The notes under the pieces are model-generated. The model was not told the DNA's origin. It ran no database searches and saw only the letters and a list, made by a program, of their open reading frames with translations. 64,000 nt of DNA, taken from positions 124,001 through 188,000 of the forward strand of contig CALSFV010000397.1 in assembly GCA_943737045.1 (NCBI GenBank), read 5' to 3'. Shown here piece after piece: positions 10,754 through 26,025 of this stretch (the first letter of the stretch is position 1; each line of letters begins with the position of its first letter). Position numbers and translations under genes: made by a program. The DNA is from Parapristionchus giblindavisi (Eukaryota > Nematoda > Chromadorea > Rhabditida > Diplogasteridae).

Positions 10754-13280
10754 CTGAGAGAAGATCAAAGATTAAAATCACAACAACACGTAAACATCTT
10801 TATTCGGTATCGGTCAATCAATAATTCACTGTATTACCTTGTAGATTTTACATCGTTGTTAATCAATCAATATGATGCGTGAAGGACCTCATACTTGTCG
10901 AAAGACTCGGTTTGAAATAATAACTATATAATTAAATCCATTATATTCGTCTTCAGCAGAAACACAGTATCATAATACGATACAGTACTGAGAGATTAAA
11001 GATTGAAATCACAACAACACGTAAACATCTTTATTCGGTATCCGTCAATCAATAATTCACTCTATTACCTTGTCGAGTTTACATCGCTGTTGATCAATCA
11101 ATATGATGCGTAAAGGACCTCATACTTGTCGAAAGACTCGGTCTGAAACAATAACTATATAATTAAATCCATTATATTCATCTTCAGCACAAATACAGTA
11201 TCATAATACGATACAGTACTGAGAGAAGATCAAAGATTAAAATCACAACAACACGTAAACATCTTTATTCGGTATCGGTCAATCAATAATTCACTGTATT
11301 ACCTTGTAGATTTTACATCGTTGTTAATCAATCAATATGATGCGTGAAGGATCTCATACTTGTCGAAAGACTCGGTCTGAAAAAATAACAATATAATTAA
11401 ATCCATTATATTCATCTTCAGCACAAATACAGTATCATAATACGATACAGTACTGAGAGAAGATCAAAGATTAAAATCACAACAACACGTAAACATCTTT
11501 ATTCGGTATCGGTCAATCAATAATTCACTGTATTACCTTGTAGATTTTACATCGTTGTTAATCAATCAATATGATGCGTGAAGGATCTCATACTTGTCGA
11601 AAGACTCGGTCTGAAAAAATAACAATATAATTAAATCCATTATATTCATCTTCAGCACAAATACAGTATCATAATACGATACAGTACTGAGAGAAGATCA
11701 AAGATTAAAATCACAACAACACGTAAACATCTTTATTCGGTATCGGTCAATCAATAATTCACTGTATTACCTTGTCGAGTTTACATCGTTGTTGATCAAT
11801 CAATATGATGCGTAAAGGACCTCATACTTTTCGAAAGACTCGGTCTGAAACAGTAACTATATAATTAAATCCATTATATTCGTCTTCAGCAGAAACACAG
11901 TATCATAATACGATACAGTACTGAGAGATCAAAGATTGAAATCACAACAACACGTAAACATCTTTATTCGGTATCCGTCAATCAATAATTCACTCTATTA
12001 CCTTGTCGAGTTTACATCGTTGTTGATCAATCAATATGATGCGTGAAGGACCTCATACTTTTCGAAAGACTCGGTCTGAAACAGTAACTATATAATAAAA
12101 TCCATTATATTCTTCTTCAGCACAAATACAGTATCATAATACGATACAGTACTGAGAGAAGATCAAAGATTAAAATCACAACAACACGTAAACATCTTTA
12201 TTCGGTATCGGTCAATCAATAATTCACTGTATTACCTTGTAGATTTTACATCGTTGTTAATCAATCAATATGATGCGTGAAGGACCTCATACTTGTCGAA
12301 AGACTCGGTCTGAAACAATAATTATATAATTAAATCCATTATATTCGTCTTCAGCAGAAACACAGTATCATAATACGATACAGTACTGAGAGATTGAAGA
12401 TTGAAATCACAACAACACGTAAACATCTTTATTCGGTATCGGTCAATCAATAATTCACTGTATTACCTTGTCGAGTTTACGTCGTTGTTGATCAATCAAT
12501 ATGATGCGTGAAGGACCTCATACTTTACGAAAGACTCGGTCTGAAACAGTAACTATATAATAAAATCCATTATATTCGTCTTCAGCATAAATACAGTATC
12601 ATAATACGAAACAGTACTGAGAGATTAAAGATTGAAATCACAACAACACGTAAACATCTTTATTCGGTATCCGTCAATCAATAATTCACTGTATTACCTT
12701 GTCGAGTTTACATCGTTGTTGATCAATCAATATGATGCGTGAAGGACCTCATACTTTTCGAAAGACTCGGTCTGAAACAGTAACTATATAATAAAATCCA
12801 TTATATTCTTCTTCAGCACAAATACAGTATCATAATACGATACAGTACTGAGAGAAGATCAAAGATTAAAATCACAACAACACGTAAACATCTTTATTCG
12901 GTATCGGTCAATCAATAATTCACTGTATTACCTTGTAGATTTTACATCGTTGTTAATCAATCAATATGATGCGTGAAGGACCTCATACTTGTCGAAAGAC
13001 TCGGTCTGAAACAATAATTATATAATTAAATCCATTATATTCGTCTTCAGCAGAAACACAGTATCATAATACGATACAGTACTGAGAGATTGAAGATTGA
13101 AATCACAACAACACGTAAACATCTTTATTCGGTATCGGTCAATCAATAATTCACTGTATTACCTTGTCGAGTTTACGTCGTTGTTGATCAATCAATATGA
13201 TGCGTGAAGGACCTCATACTTTTCGAAAGACTCGGTCTGAAACAGTAACTATATAATAAAATCCATTATATTCGTCTTCA

Positions 13281-16200
13281 GCATAAATACAGTATCATAA
13301 TACGAAACAGTACTGAGAGATTAAAGATTGAAATCACAACAACACGTAAACATCTTTATTCGGTATCCGTCAATCAATAATTCACTGTATTACCTTGTCG
13401 AGTTTACATCGTTGTTGATTAATCAATATGATGCGTGAAGGACCTCATACTTTTCGAAAGACTCGGTCTGAAACAGTAACTATATAATTAAATCCATTAT
13501 ATTCGTCTTCAGCAGAAACACAGTATCATAATACGATACAGTACTGAGAGATCAAAGATTGAAATCACAACAACACGTAAACATCTTTATTCGGTATCCG
13601 TCAATCAATAATTCACTCTATTACCTTGTCGAGTTTACATCGTTGTTGATCAATCAATATGATGCGTGAAGGACCTCATACTTTTCGAAAGACTCGGTCT
13701 GAAACAGTAACTATATAATAAAATCCATTATATTCTTTTTCAGCACAAATACAGTATCATAATACGATACAGTACTGAGAGAAGATCAAAGATTAAAATC
13801 ACAACAACACGTAAACATCTTTATTCGGTATCGGCCAATCAATAATTCACTGTATTACCTTGTAGATTTTACATCGTTGTTAATCAATCAATATGATGCG
13901 TGAAGGACCTCATACTTGTCGAAAGACTCGGTTTGAAATAATAACTATATAATTAAATCCATTATATTCGTCTTCAGCAGAAACACAGTATCATAATACG
14001 ATACAGTACTGAGAGATTAAAGATTGAAATCACAACAACACGTAAACATCTTTATTCGGTATCGGCCAATCAATAATTCACTGTATTACCTTGTAGATTT
14101 TACATCGTTGTTAATCAATCAATATGATGCGTGAAGGACCTCATACTTGTCGAAAGACTCGGTCTGAAACAATAATTATATAATTAAATCCATTATATTC
14201 GTCTTCAGCAGAAACACAGTATCATAATACGATACAGTACTGAGAGATTGAAGATTGAAATCACAACAACACGTAAACATCTTTATTCGGTATCGGTCAA
14301 TCAATAATTCACTGTATTACCTTGTCGAGTTTACGTCGTTGTTGATCAATCAATATGATGCGTGAAGGACCTCATACTTTTCGAAAGACTCGGTCTGAAA
14401 CAGTAACTATATAATAAAATCCATTATATTCTTCTTTAGCACAAATACAGTATCATAATACGATACAGTACTGAGAGAAGATCAAAGATTAAAATCACAA
14501 CAACACGTAAACATCTTTATTCGGTATCGGTCAATCAATAATTCACTGTATTACCTTGTAGATTTTACATCGTTGTTAATCAATCAATATGATGCGTGAA
14601 GGACCTCATACTTGTCGAAAGACTCGGTCTGAAACAATAATTATATAATTAAATCCATTATATTCGTCTTCAGCAGAAACACAGTATCATAATACGATAC
14701 AGTACTGAGAGATTGAAGATTGAAATCACAACAACACGTAAACATCTTTATTCGGTATCGGTCAATCAATAATTCACTGTATTAAATTGTCGAGTTTACG
14801 TCGTTGTTGATCAATCAATATGATGCGTGAAGGACCTCATACTTTTCGAAAGACTCGGTCTGAAACAGTAACTATATAATAAAATCCATTATATTCGTCT
14901 TCAGCATAAATACAGTATCATAATACGAAACAGTACTGAGAGATTAAAGATTGAAATCACAACAACACGTAAACATCTTTATTCGGTATCCGTCAATCAA
15001 TAATTCACTGTATTACCTTGTCGAGTTTACATCGTTGTTGATTAATCAATATGATGCGTGAAGGACCTCATACTTTTCGAAAGACTCGGTCTGAAACAGT
15101 AACTATATAATTAAATCCATTATATTCGTCTTCAGCAGAAACACAGTATCATAATACGATACAGTACTGAGAGATCAAAGATTGAAATCACAACAACACG
15201 TAAACATCTTTATTCGGTATCCGTCAATCAATAATTCACTCTATTACCTTGTCGAGTTTACATCGTTGTTGATCAATCAATATGATGCGTGAAGGACCTC
15301 ATACTTTTCGAAAGACTCGGTCTGAAACAGTAACTATATAATAAAATCCATTATATTCTTTTTCAGCACAAATACAGTATCATAATACGATACAGTACTG
15401 AGAGAAGATCAAAGATTAAAATCACAACAACACGTAAACATCTTTATTCGGTATCGGCCAATCAATAATTCACTGTATTACCTTGTAGATTTTACATCGT
15501 TGTTAATCAATCAATATGATGCGTGAAGGACCTCATACTTGTCGAAAGACTCGGTTTGAAATAATAACTATATAATTAAATCCATTATATTCGTCTTCAG
15601 CAGAAACACAGTATCATAATACGATACAGTACTGAGAGATTAAAGATTGAAATCACAACAACACGTAAACATCTTTATTCGGTATCGGCCAATCAATAAT
15701 TCACTGTATTACCTTGTAGATTTTACATCGTTGTTAATCAATCAATATGATGCGTGAAGGACCTCATACTTGTCGAAAGACTCGGTCTGAAACAATAATT
15801 ATATAATTAAATCCATTATATTCGTCTTCAGCAGAAACACAGTATCATAATACGATACAGTACTGAGAGATTGAAGATTGAAATCACAACAACACGTAAA
15901 CATCTTTATTCGGTATCGGTCAATCAATAATTCACTGTATTACCTTGTCGAGTTTACGTCGTTGTTGATCAATCAATATGATGCGTGAAGGACCTCATAC
16001 TTTTCGAAAGACTCGGTCTGAAACAGTAACTATATAATAAAATCCATTATATTCTTCTTTAGCACAAATACAGTATCATAATACGATACAGTACTGAGAG
16101 AAGATCAAAGATTAAAATCACAACAACACGTAAACATCTTTATTCGGTATCGGTCAATCAATAATTCACTGTATTACCTTGTAGATTTTACATCGTTGTT

Positions 16201-17400
16201 AATCAATCAATATGATGCGTGAAGGACCTCATACTTGTCGAAAGACTCGGTCTGAAACAATAATTATATAATTAAATCCATTATATTCGTCTTCAGCAGA
16301 AACACAGTATCATAATACGATACAGTACTGAGAGATTGAAGATTGAAATCACAACAACACGTAAACATCTTTATTCGGTATCGGTCAATCAATAATTCAC
16401 TGTATTAAATTGTCGAGTTTACGTCGTTGTTGATCAATCAATATGATGCGTGAAGGACCTCATACTTTTCGAAAGACTCGGTCTGAAACAGTAACTATAT
16501 AATAAAATCCATTATATTCGTCTTCAGCATAAATACAGTATCATAATACGAAACAGTACTGAGAGATTAAAGATTGAAATCACAACAACACGTAAACATC
16601 TTTATTCGGTATCCGTCAATCAATAATTCACTGTATTACCTTGTCGAGTTTACATCGTTGTTGATTAATCAATATGATGCGTGAAGGACCTCATACTTTT
16701 CGAAAGACTCGGTCTGAAACAGTAACTATATAATTAAATCCATTATATTCGTCTTCAGCAGAAACACAGTATCATAATACGATACAGTACTGAGAGATCA
16801 AAGATTGAAATCACAACAACACGTAAACATCTTTATTCGGTATCCGTCAATCAATAATTCACTCTATTACCTTGTCGAGTTTACATCGTTGTTGATCAAT
16901 CAATATGATGCGTGAAGGACCTCATACTTTTCGAAAGACTCGGTCTGAAACAGTAACTATATAATAAAATCCATTATATTCTTTTTCAGCACAAATACAG
17001 TATCATAATACGATACAGTACTGAGAGAAGATCAAAGATTAAAATCACAACAACACGTAAACATCTTTATTCGGTATCGGCCAATCAATAATTCACTGTA
17101 TTACCTTGTAGATTTTACATCGTTGTTAATCAATCAATATGATGCGTGAAGGACCTCATACTTGTCGAAAGACTCGGTTTGAAATAATAACTATATAATT
17201 AAATCCATTATATTCGTCTTCAGCAGAAACACAGTATCATAATACGATACAGTACTGAGAGATTAAAGATTGAAATCACAACAACACGTAAACATCTTTA
17301 TTCGGTATCGGCCAATCAATAATTCACTGTATTACCTTGTAGATTTTACATCGTTGTTAATCAATCAATATGATGCGTGAAGGACCTCATACTTGTCGAA
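13281..17400. repeat. 1623-bp seven-monomer higher-order repeat, two full copies and a partial third
   Basis: GCATAAATAC starts at 13281, 14904 and 16527, spaced exactly 1623 bp (five 231-bp and two 234-bp monomers). Shared private variants include GATTAATCAATATG, ATTCTTTTTCAGC, GTATCGGCCAATC, TATTCTTCTTTAGC and, only in the unit's last full monomer, GTATTAAATTGTCG. The third copy leaves the pattern near 17400. A shorter three-monomer relative (696 bp) precedes it at 12585-13280. Confidence 0.9.
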
Positions 17401-19149
17401 AGACTCGGTTTGAAATAATAACTATATAATTAAATCCATTATATTCGTCTTCAGCAAAAACACAGTATCATAATACGATACAGTACTGAGAGATTAAAGA
17501 TTGAAATCACAACAACACGTAAACATCTTTATTCGGTATCGGTCAATCAATAATTCACTGTATTACCTTGTCGAGTTTACGTCGTTGTTGATCAATCAAT
17601 ATGATGCGTGAAGGACCTCATACTTTTCGAAAGACTCGGTCTGAAACAGTAACTATATAATAAAATCCATTATATTCTTCTTCAGCACAAATACAGTATC
17701 ATAATACGATACAGTACTGAGAGAAGATCAAAGATTAAAATCACAACAACACGTAAACATCTTTATTCGGTATCGGCCAATCAATAATTCACTGTATTAC
17801 CTTGTAGATTTTACATCGTTGTTAATCAATCAATATGATGCGTGAAGGACCTCATACTTTTCGAAAGACTCGGTCTGAAACAGTAACTATATAATAAAAT
17901 CCATTATATTCTTTTTCAGCACAAATACAGTATCATAATACGATACAGTACTGAGAGAAGATCAAAGATTAAAATCACAACAACACGTAAACATCTTTAT
18001 TCGGTATCGGCCAATCAATAATTCACTGTATTACCTTGTAGATTTTACATCGTTGTTAATCAATCAATATGATGCGTGAAGGACCTCATACTTGTCGAAA
18101 GACTCGGTTTGAAATAATAACTATATAATTAAATCCATTATATTCGTCTTCAGCAGAAACACAGTATCATAATACGATACAGTACTGAGAGATTAAAGAT
18201 TGAAATCACAACAACACGTAAACATCTTTATTCGGTATCGGCCAATCAATAATTCACTGTATTACCTTGTAGATTTTACATCGTTGTTAATCAATCAATA
18301 TGATGCGTGAAGGACCTCATACTTGTCGAAAGACTCGGTTTGAAATAATAACTATATAATTAAATCCATTATATTCGTCTTCAGCAAAAACACAGTATCA
18401 TAATACGATACAGTACTGAGAGATTAAAGATTGAAATCACAACAACACGTAAACATCTTTATTCGGTATCGGTCAATCAATAATTCACTGTATTACCTTG
18501 TCGAGTTTACGTCGTTGTTGATCAATCAATATGATGCGTGAAGGACCTCATACTTTTCGAAAGACTCGGTCTGAAACAGTAACTATATAATTACGTCCAT
18601 TATATTCGTCTTCAGCACAAATACAGTTTCATAATACGATACAGTACTGAGAGAAGATCAAAGATTAAAATCACAACAACACGTAAACATCTTTATTCGG
18701 TATCGGTCAATCAATAATTCACTGTATTACCTTGTAGATTTTACATCGTTGTTAATCAATCAATATGATGCGTGAAGGACCTCATACTTGTCGAAAGACT
18801 CGGTCTGAAACAATAACTATATAATTAAATCCATTATATTCGTCTTCAGCAGAAACACAGTATCATAATACGATACAGTACTGAGAGATTGAAGATTGAA
18901 ATCACAACAACACGTAAACATCTTTATTCGGTATCCGTCAATCAATAATTCACTCTATTACCTTGTCGAGTTTACATCGTTGTTGATCAATCAATATGAT
19001 GCGTGAAGGACCTCATACTTTTCGAAAGACTCGGTCTGAAACAGTAACTATATAATAAAATCCATTATATTCTTCCTCAGCACAAATACAGTATCATAAT
19101 ACGATACAGTACTGAGAGAAGATCAAAGATTAAAATCACAACAACACGT

Positions 19150-22100
19150 AAACATCTTTATTCGGTATCGGCCAATCAATAATTCACTGTATTACCTTGT
19201 AGATTTTACATCGTTGTTAATCAATCAATATGATGCGTGAAGGACCTCATACTTGTCGACTCGGTTTGAAATAATAACTATATCACAACAACACGTAAAC
19301 ATCTTTATTCGGTATCGGCCAATCAATAATTCACTGTATTACCTTGTAGATTTTACATCGTTGTTAATCAATCAATATGATGCGTGAAGGACCTCATACT
19401 TGTCGAAAGACTCGGTTTGAAATAATAACTATATAATTAAATCCATTATATTCGTCTTCAGCAAAAACACAGTATCATAATACGATACAGTACTGAGAGA
19501 TTAAAGATTGAAATCACAACAACACGTAAACATCTTTATTCGGTATCGGTCAATCAATAATTCACTGTATTAGCTTGTCGAGTTTACGTCGTTGTTGATC
19601 AATCAATATGATGCGTGAAGGACCTCATACTTTTCGAAAGACTCGGTCTGAAACAGTAACTATATAATTACGTCCATTATATTCGTCTTCAGCACAAATA
19701 CAGTTTCATAATACGATACAGTACTGAGAGATTAAAGATTGAAATCACAACAACACGTAAACATCTTTATTCGGTATCGGTCAATCAATAATTCACTGTA
19801 TTACCTTGTCGAGTTTACGTCGTTGTTGATCAATCAATATGATGCGTGAAGGACCTCATACTTTTCGAAAGACTCGGTCTGAAACAGTAACTATATAATT
19901 ACGTCCATTATATTCGTCTTCAGCACAAATACAGTTTCATAATACGATACAGTACTGAGAGAAGATCAAAGATTAAAATCACAACAACACGTAAACATCT
20001 TTATTCGGTATCGGTCAATCAATAATTCACTGTATTACCTTGTAGATTTTACATCGTTGTTAATCAATCAATATGATGCGTGAAGGACCTCATACTTGTC
20101 GAAAGACTCGGTCTGAAACAATAACTACATAATTAAATCCATTATATTCGTCTTCAGCAGAAACACAGTATCATAATACGATACAGTACTGAGAGATTGA
20201 AGATTGAAATCACAACAACACGTAAACATCTTTATTCGGTATCCGTCAATCAATAATTCACTCTATTACCTTGTCGAGTTTACATCGTTGTTGATCAATC
20301 AATATGATGCGTGAAGGACCTCATACTTTTCGAAAGACTCGGTCTGAAACAGTAACTATATAATAAAATCCATTATATTCTTCTTCAGCACAAATACAGT
20401 ATCATAATACGATACAGTACTGAGAGAAGATCAAAGATTAAAATCACAACAACACGTAAACATCTTTATTCGGTATCGGCCAATCAATAATTCACTGTAT
20501 TACCTTGTAGATTTTACATCGTTGTTAATCAATCAATATGATGCGTGAAGGACCTCATACTTGTCGACTCGGTTTGAAATAATAACTATATCACAACAAC
20601 ACGTAAACATCTTTATTCGGTATCGGCCAATCAATAATTCACTGTATTACCTTGTAGATTTTACATCGTTGTTAATCAATCAATATGATGCGTGAAGGAC
20701 CTCATACTTGTCGAAAGACTCGGTTTGAAATAATAACTATATAATTAAATCCATTATATTCGTCTTCAGCAAAAACACAGTATCATAATACGATACAGTA
20801 CTGAGAGATTAAAGATTGAAATCACAACAACACGTAAACATCTTTATTCGGTATCGGTCAATCAATAATTCACTGTATTAGCTTGTCGAGTTTACGTCGT
20901 TGTTGATCAATCAATATGATGCGTGAAGGACCTCATACTTTTCGAAAGACTCGGTCTGAAACAGTAACTATATAATTACGTCCATTATATTCGTCTTCAG
21001 CACAAATACAGTTTCATAATACGATACAGTACTGAGAGAAGATCAAAGATTAAAATCACAACAACACGTAAACATCTTTATTCGGTATCGGTCAATCAAT
21101 AATTCACTGTATTACCTTGTAGATTTTACATCGTTGTTAATCAATCAATATGATGCGTGAAGGACCTCATACTTGTCGAAAGACTCGGTCTGAAACAATA
21201 ACTATATAATTAAATCCATTATATTCGTCTTCAGCAGAAACACAGTATCATAATACGATACAGTACTGAGAGATTGAAGATTGAAATCACAACAACACGT
21301 AAACATCTTTATTCGGTATCCGTCAATCAATAATTCACTCTATTACCTTGTCGAGTTTACATCGTTGTTGATCAATCAATATGATGCGTGAAGGACCTCA
21401 TACTTTTCGAAAGACTCGGTCTGAAACAGTAACTATATAATAAAATCCATTATATTCTTCTTCAGCACAAATACAGTATCATAATACGATACAGTACTGA
21501 GAGAAGATCAAAGATTAAAATCACAACAACACGTAAACATCTTTATTCGGTATCGGCCAATCAATAATTCACTGTATTACCTTGTAGATTTTACATCGTT
21601 GTTAATCAATCAATATGATGCGTGAAGGACCTCATACTTGTCGAAAGACTCGGTTTGAAATAATAACTATATCACAACAACACGTAAACATCTTTATTCG
21701 GTATCGGCCAATCAATAATTCACTGTATTACCTTGTAGATTTTACATCGTTGTTAATCAATCAATATGATGCGTGAAGGACCTCATACTTGTCGAAAGAC
21801 TCGGTTTGAAATAATAACTATATAATTAAATCCATTATATTCGTCTTCAGCAGAAACACAGTATCATAATACGATACAGTACTGAGAGATTAAAGATTGA
21901 AATCACAACAACACGTAAACATCTTTATTCGGTATCGGTCAATCAATAATTCACTGTATTACCTTGTCGAGTTTACGTCGTTGTTAATCAATCAATATGA
22001 TGCGTGAAGGACCTCATACTTGTCGAAAGACTCGGTTTGAAATAATAACTATATAATTAAATCCATTATATTCGTCTTCAGCAAAAACACAGTATCATAA

Positions 22101-24050
22101 TACGATACAGTACTGAGAGATTAAAGATTGAAATCACAACAACACGTAAACATCTTTATTCGGTATCCGTCAATCAATAATTCACTCTATTACCTTGTCG
22201 AGTTTACATCGTTGTTGATCAATCAATATGATGCGTGAAGGACCTCATACTTTTCGAAAGACTCGGTCTGAAACAGTAACTATATAATAAAATCCATTAT
22301 ATTCTTCTTCAGCACAAATACAGTATCATAATACGATACAGTACTGAGAGAAGATCAAAGATTAAAATCACAACAACACGTAAACATCTTTATTCGGTAT
22401 CGGCCAATCAATAATTCACTGTATTACCTTGTAGATTTTACATCGTTGTTAATCAATCAATATGATGCGTGAAGGACCTCATACTTGTCGAAAGACTCGG
22501 TTTGAAATAATAACTATATCACAACAACACGTAAACATCTTTATTCGGTATCGGCCAATCAATAATTCACTGTATTACCTTGTAGATTTTACATCGTTGT
22601 TAATCAATCAATATGATGCGTGAAGGACCTCATACTTGTCGAAAGACTCGGTTTGAAATAATAACTATATAATTAAATCCATTATATTCGTCTTCAGCAG
22701 AAACACAGTATCATAATACGATACAGTACTGAGAGATTAAAGATTGAAATCACAACAACACGTAAACATCTTTATTCGGTATCGGTCAATCAATAATTCA
22801 CTGTATTACCTTGTCGAGTTTACGTCGTTGTTAATCAATCAATATGATGCGTGAAGGACCTCATACTTGTCGAAAGACTCGGTTTGAAATAATAACTATA
22901 TAATTAAATCCATTATATTCGTCTTCAGCAAAAACACAGTATCATAATACGATACAGTACTGAGAGATTAAAGATTGAAATCACAACAACACGTAAACAT
23001 CTTTATTCGGTATCGGTCAATCAATAATTCACTGTATTACCTTGTCGAGTTTACGTCGTTGTTGATCAATCAATATGATGCGTGAAGGACCTCATACTTT
23101 TCGAAAGACTCGGTCTGAAACAGTAACTATATAATTACGTCCATTATATTCGTCTTCAGCACAAATACAGTTTCATAATACGATACAGTACTGAGAGAAG
23201 ATCAAAGATTAAAATCACAACAACACGTAAACATCTTTATTCGGTATCGGTCAATCAATAATTCACTGTATTACCTTGTAGATTTTACATCGTTGTTAAT
23301 CAATCAATATGATGCGTGAAGGACCTCATACTTGTCGAAAGACTCGGTCTGAAACAATAACTATATAATTAAATCCATTATATTCGTCTTCAGCAGAAAC
23401 ACAGTATCATAATACGATACAGTACTGAGAGATTGAAGATTGAAATCACAACAACACGTAAACATCTTTATTCGGTATCCGTCAATCAATAATTCACTCT
23501 ATTACCTTGTCGAGTTTACATCGTTGTTGATCAATCAATATGATGCGTGAAGGACCTCATACTTTTCGAAAGACTCGGTCTGAAACAGTAACTATATAAT
23601 AAAATCCATTATATTCTTCTTCAGCACAAATACAGTATCATAATACGATACAGTACTGAGAGAAGATCAAAGATTAAAATCACAACAACACGTAAACATC
23701 TTTATTCGGTATCGGCCAATCAATAATTCACTGTATTACCTTGTAGATTTTACATCGTTGTTAATCAATCAATATGATGCGTGAAGGACCTCATACTTGT
23801 CGAAAGACTCGGTTTGAAATAATAACTATATCACAACAACACGTAAACATCTTTATTCGGTATCGGCCAATCAATAATTCACTGTATTACCTTGTAGATT
23901 TTACATCGTTGTTAATCAATCAATATGATGCGTGAAGGACCTCATACTTGTCGAAAGACTCGGTTTGAAATAATAACTATATAATTAAATCCATTATATT
24001 CGTCTTCAGCAGAAACACAGTATCATAATACGATACAGTACTGAGAGATT
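19150..24050. repeat. Higher-order repeat family with an 80-bp-deleted monomer
   Basis: Five monomers share the junction AACTATA-TCACAAC, lacking 80 bp of a normal 231-bp monomer, near 19281, 20589, 21670, 22517 and 23829. The spacings of 1308, 1081, 847 and 1312 bp match sums of one 151-bp and three to five normal monomers. The first two also lack four bases (GTCGACTCGG for GTCGAAAGACTCGG). One deletion event was therefore copied at least four times. Confidence 0.88.
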
Positions 24051-24603
24051 AAAGATTGAAATCACAACAACACGTAAACATCTTTATTCGGTATCGGTCA
24101 ATCAATAATTCACTGTATTACCTTGTCGAGTTTACGTCGTTGTTAATCAATCAATATGATGCGTGAAGGACCTCATACTTGTCGAAAGACTCGGTTTGAA
24201 ATAATAACTATATAATTAAATCCATTATATTCGTCTTCAGCAAAAACACAGTATCATAATACGATACAGTACTGAGAGATTAAAGATTGAAATCACAACA
24301 ACACGTAAACATCTTTATTCGGTATCGGTCAATCAATAATTCACTGTATTACCTTGTCGAGTTTACGTCGTTGTTGATCAATCAATATGATGCGTGAAGG
24401 ACCTCATACTTTTCGAAAGACTCGGTCTGAAACAGTAACTATATAATTACGTCCATTATATTCGTCTTCAGCACAAATACAGTTTCATAATACGATACAG
24501 TACTGAGAGAAGATCAAAGATTAAAATCACAACAACACGTAAACATCTTTATTCGGTATCGGTCAATCAATAATTCACTGTATTACCTTGTAGATTTTAC
24601 ATC

Positions 24604-24609
24604 GTTGTT
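24604..24609. repeat. Target-site duplication GTTGTT (left of palindrome)
   Basis: The last six satellite bases before the element. Identical to 45796-45801. The parental monomer contains the motif once. Confidence 0.88.
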
Positions 24610-24720
24610 AGTAGTATAGGTCAGCTTGACTGAGATTTTAGCTCCGCCCCTTTTTGGGGGCGGAGCCTGTGTCAGCCAATCACCGTCGGCCACGCCCCTT
24701 TAGGGGGCGGAGCTTATCGA
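24610..24720. repeat. Terminal segment of left arm with GC-rich hairpins
   Basis: After the AG terminus come two GC-rich stem-loops. The first, about 24650-24675, pairs GCTCCGCCCC with GGGGCGGAGC. The second is GCCCC-TTTA-GGGGGC at about 24696-24711. Together with CGGCCACG they make the densest GC region of the arm. Mirror at 45685-45795. Terminal hairpins could be transposase or replication-protein sites (inference). Confidence 0.75.
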
Positions 24721-25060
24721 TTTTTATATCGATTTTTTTGTATCGATTTTTTATATTGATTTTTTGTAGATCAATAAAAATGATAATAATGATTGACAAC
24801 TCTTATCAGTCAATCAATAAAATCATCCTAATCAATTACTACAGTAATCAACAAGTATAGTACAAGTACAGTAATCAGTAATACAGTAATCAACAAGTAC
24901 AGTACAAGTACAGTACAAGTACAGTACAAATACAGTAATTTGAAAAAATCGATAATCATCACATTATCGATTTTTTGTAGATCAATGATTCATATTATTG
25001 ATTTTTTGGTAGATCAATGATAAAATCAATCGAAATAATAAAATAAAGTAATTAACAAAG
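24715..25060. repeat. AT-rich subterminal repeats (ATCGATTTTT and AGTACAAGTAC motifs)
   Basis: Multiple copies of ATCGATTTTT-type words (24716-24770 and again 24956-25010) surround a short-period tract of AGTACAAGTAC and AGTAATCAACAAGT (24838-24945). No coding potential. Mirror at about 45345-45690. Confidence 0.8.
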
Positions 25061-25139
25061 ACTCACCACAGCAGCACAACCGCACGGGGGACTGACGAGA
25101 CTAGAGACTAAACTAATTGTGGGCGGGGCCTCCTCCCAT

Positions 25140-25989
25140 ACATTGAAACTCACTCTGCTTCTCTATACCCTCTCTCTTTTACACTATCTCTACATCTAAC
25201 TATAATAAATCATTTCGCAATTTGCATATACCCGATTCTACAGTATACCACGGCCTCCCTCTACCTCTTCCTCCTCCTCTCTCTCTACCGACTAGAACAG
25301 AGGATTAGGATAGGGTCACCTCTCTGCCATCGTTTCTCTCTCGGAATCCCTCTCCCTAGCCTTTTTGCGGTATATCTCTCTCTAATCCACTGATACATCT
25401 TACACCCTCTCTCTCTAAGCTCTTGTCTCTCTCTCCCTCTACTGAGTTCAACGAAGTCTCTCTCTCTTTACTGACTACAACAGAGGATAAGGATAAGGAC
25501 ACCCTCTGCCTTCGTTTCTCCCCTCTCCCTAGCCTTTTTGCGGTATCTATCTCTAATCCACTGATATATCTTATACCCTCTCTCTCTAAGCTCTTGTGCG
25601 TCTGTCAAGAGAGGAGTGAAGGATAAGGATAAGAAGAAGAAGGACCCTATTTTATATTATCTCTACATCTAACTACAATAAATCATTTCGCAATTTACAT
25701 ATAACCGATTCTACAGTATACCACGGCCTCTCTCCCTCTCCTTCGTTTCTCTCGGAATCCCTCTCTCTACCGACTAGAACAGAGGATTAGGAGAAGGTCA
25801 CCCTCTGCCTTTATTTCTCCCCCTCTCCCCTACCCTTTTTGCGGTATCTCTATCCCTAATCCACTGATAAATCTTGCACTCCCTCTCTCTCTCTAAGCTC
25901 TTGTGCGACTGTCATGAGAGGAGTGAAGGATAAGGATAAGAAGAAGAAGAAGAAGGTACTTCTCCCGCAGGAGAGAGAGGTAGAGAGAG

Positions 25990-26025
<36 letters not shown>

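Larger units (their letters stand above)
10750..24609. repeat. Satellite array (second block), about 60 monomers
   Basis: Same family and orientation as 1-6563. Here the variant mix differs: CAGAAACACAG, AATAATAACTATATAATT, TCACTCTATT and GGCCAATC variants dominate. From about 18590 several monomers read AATTACGTCCATT. The block holds a 7-mer higher-order repeat (13281-17400) and a family of 80-bp-deleted monomers (19281-23829). It ends inside a monomer at GTTGTT, where the palindromic element begins. No coding content. Confidence 0.97.
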
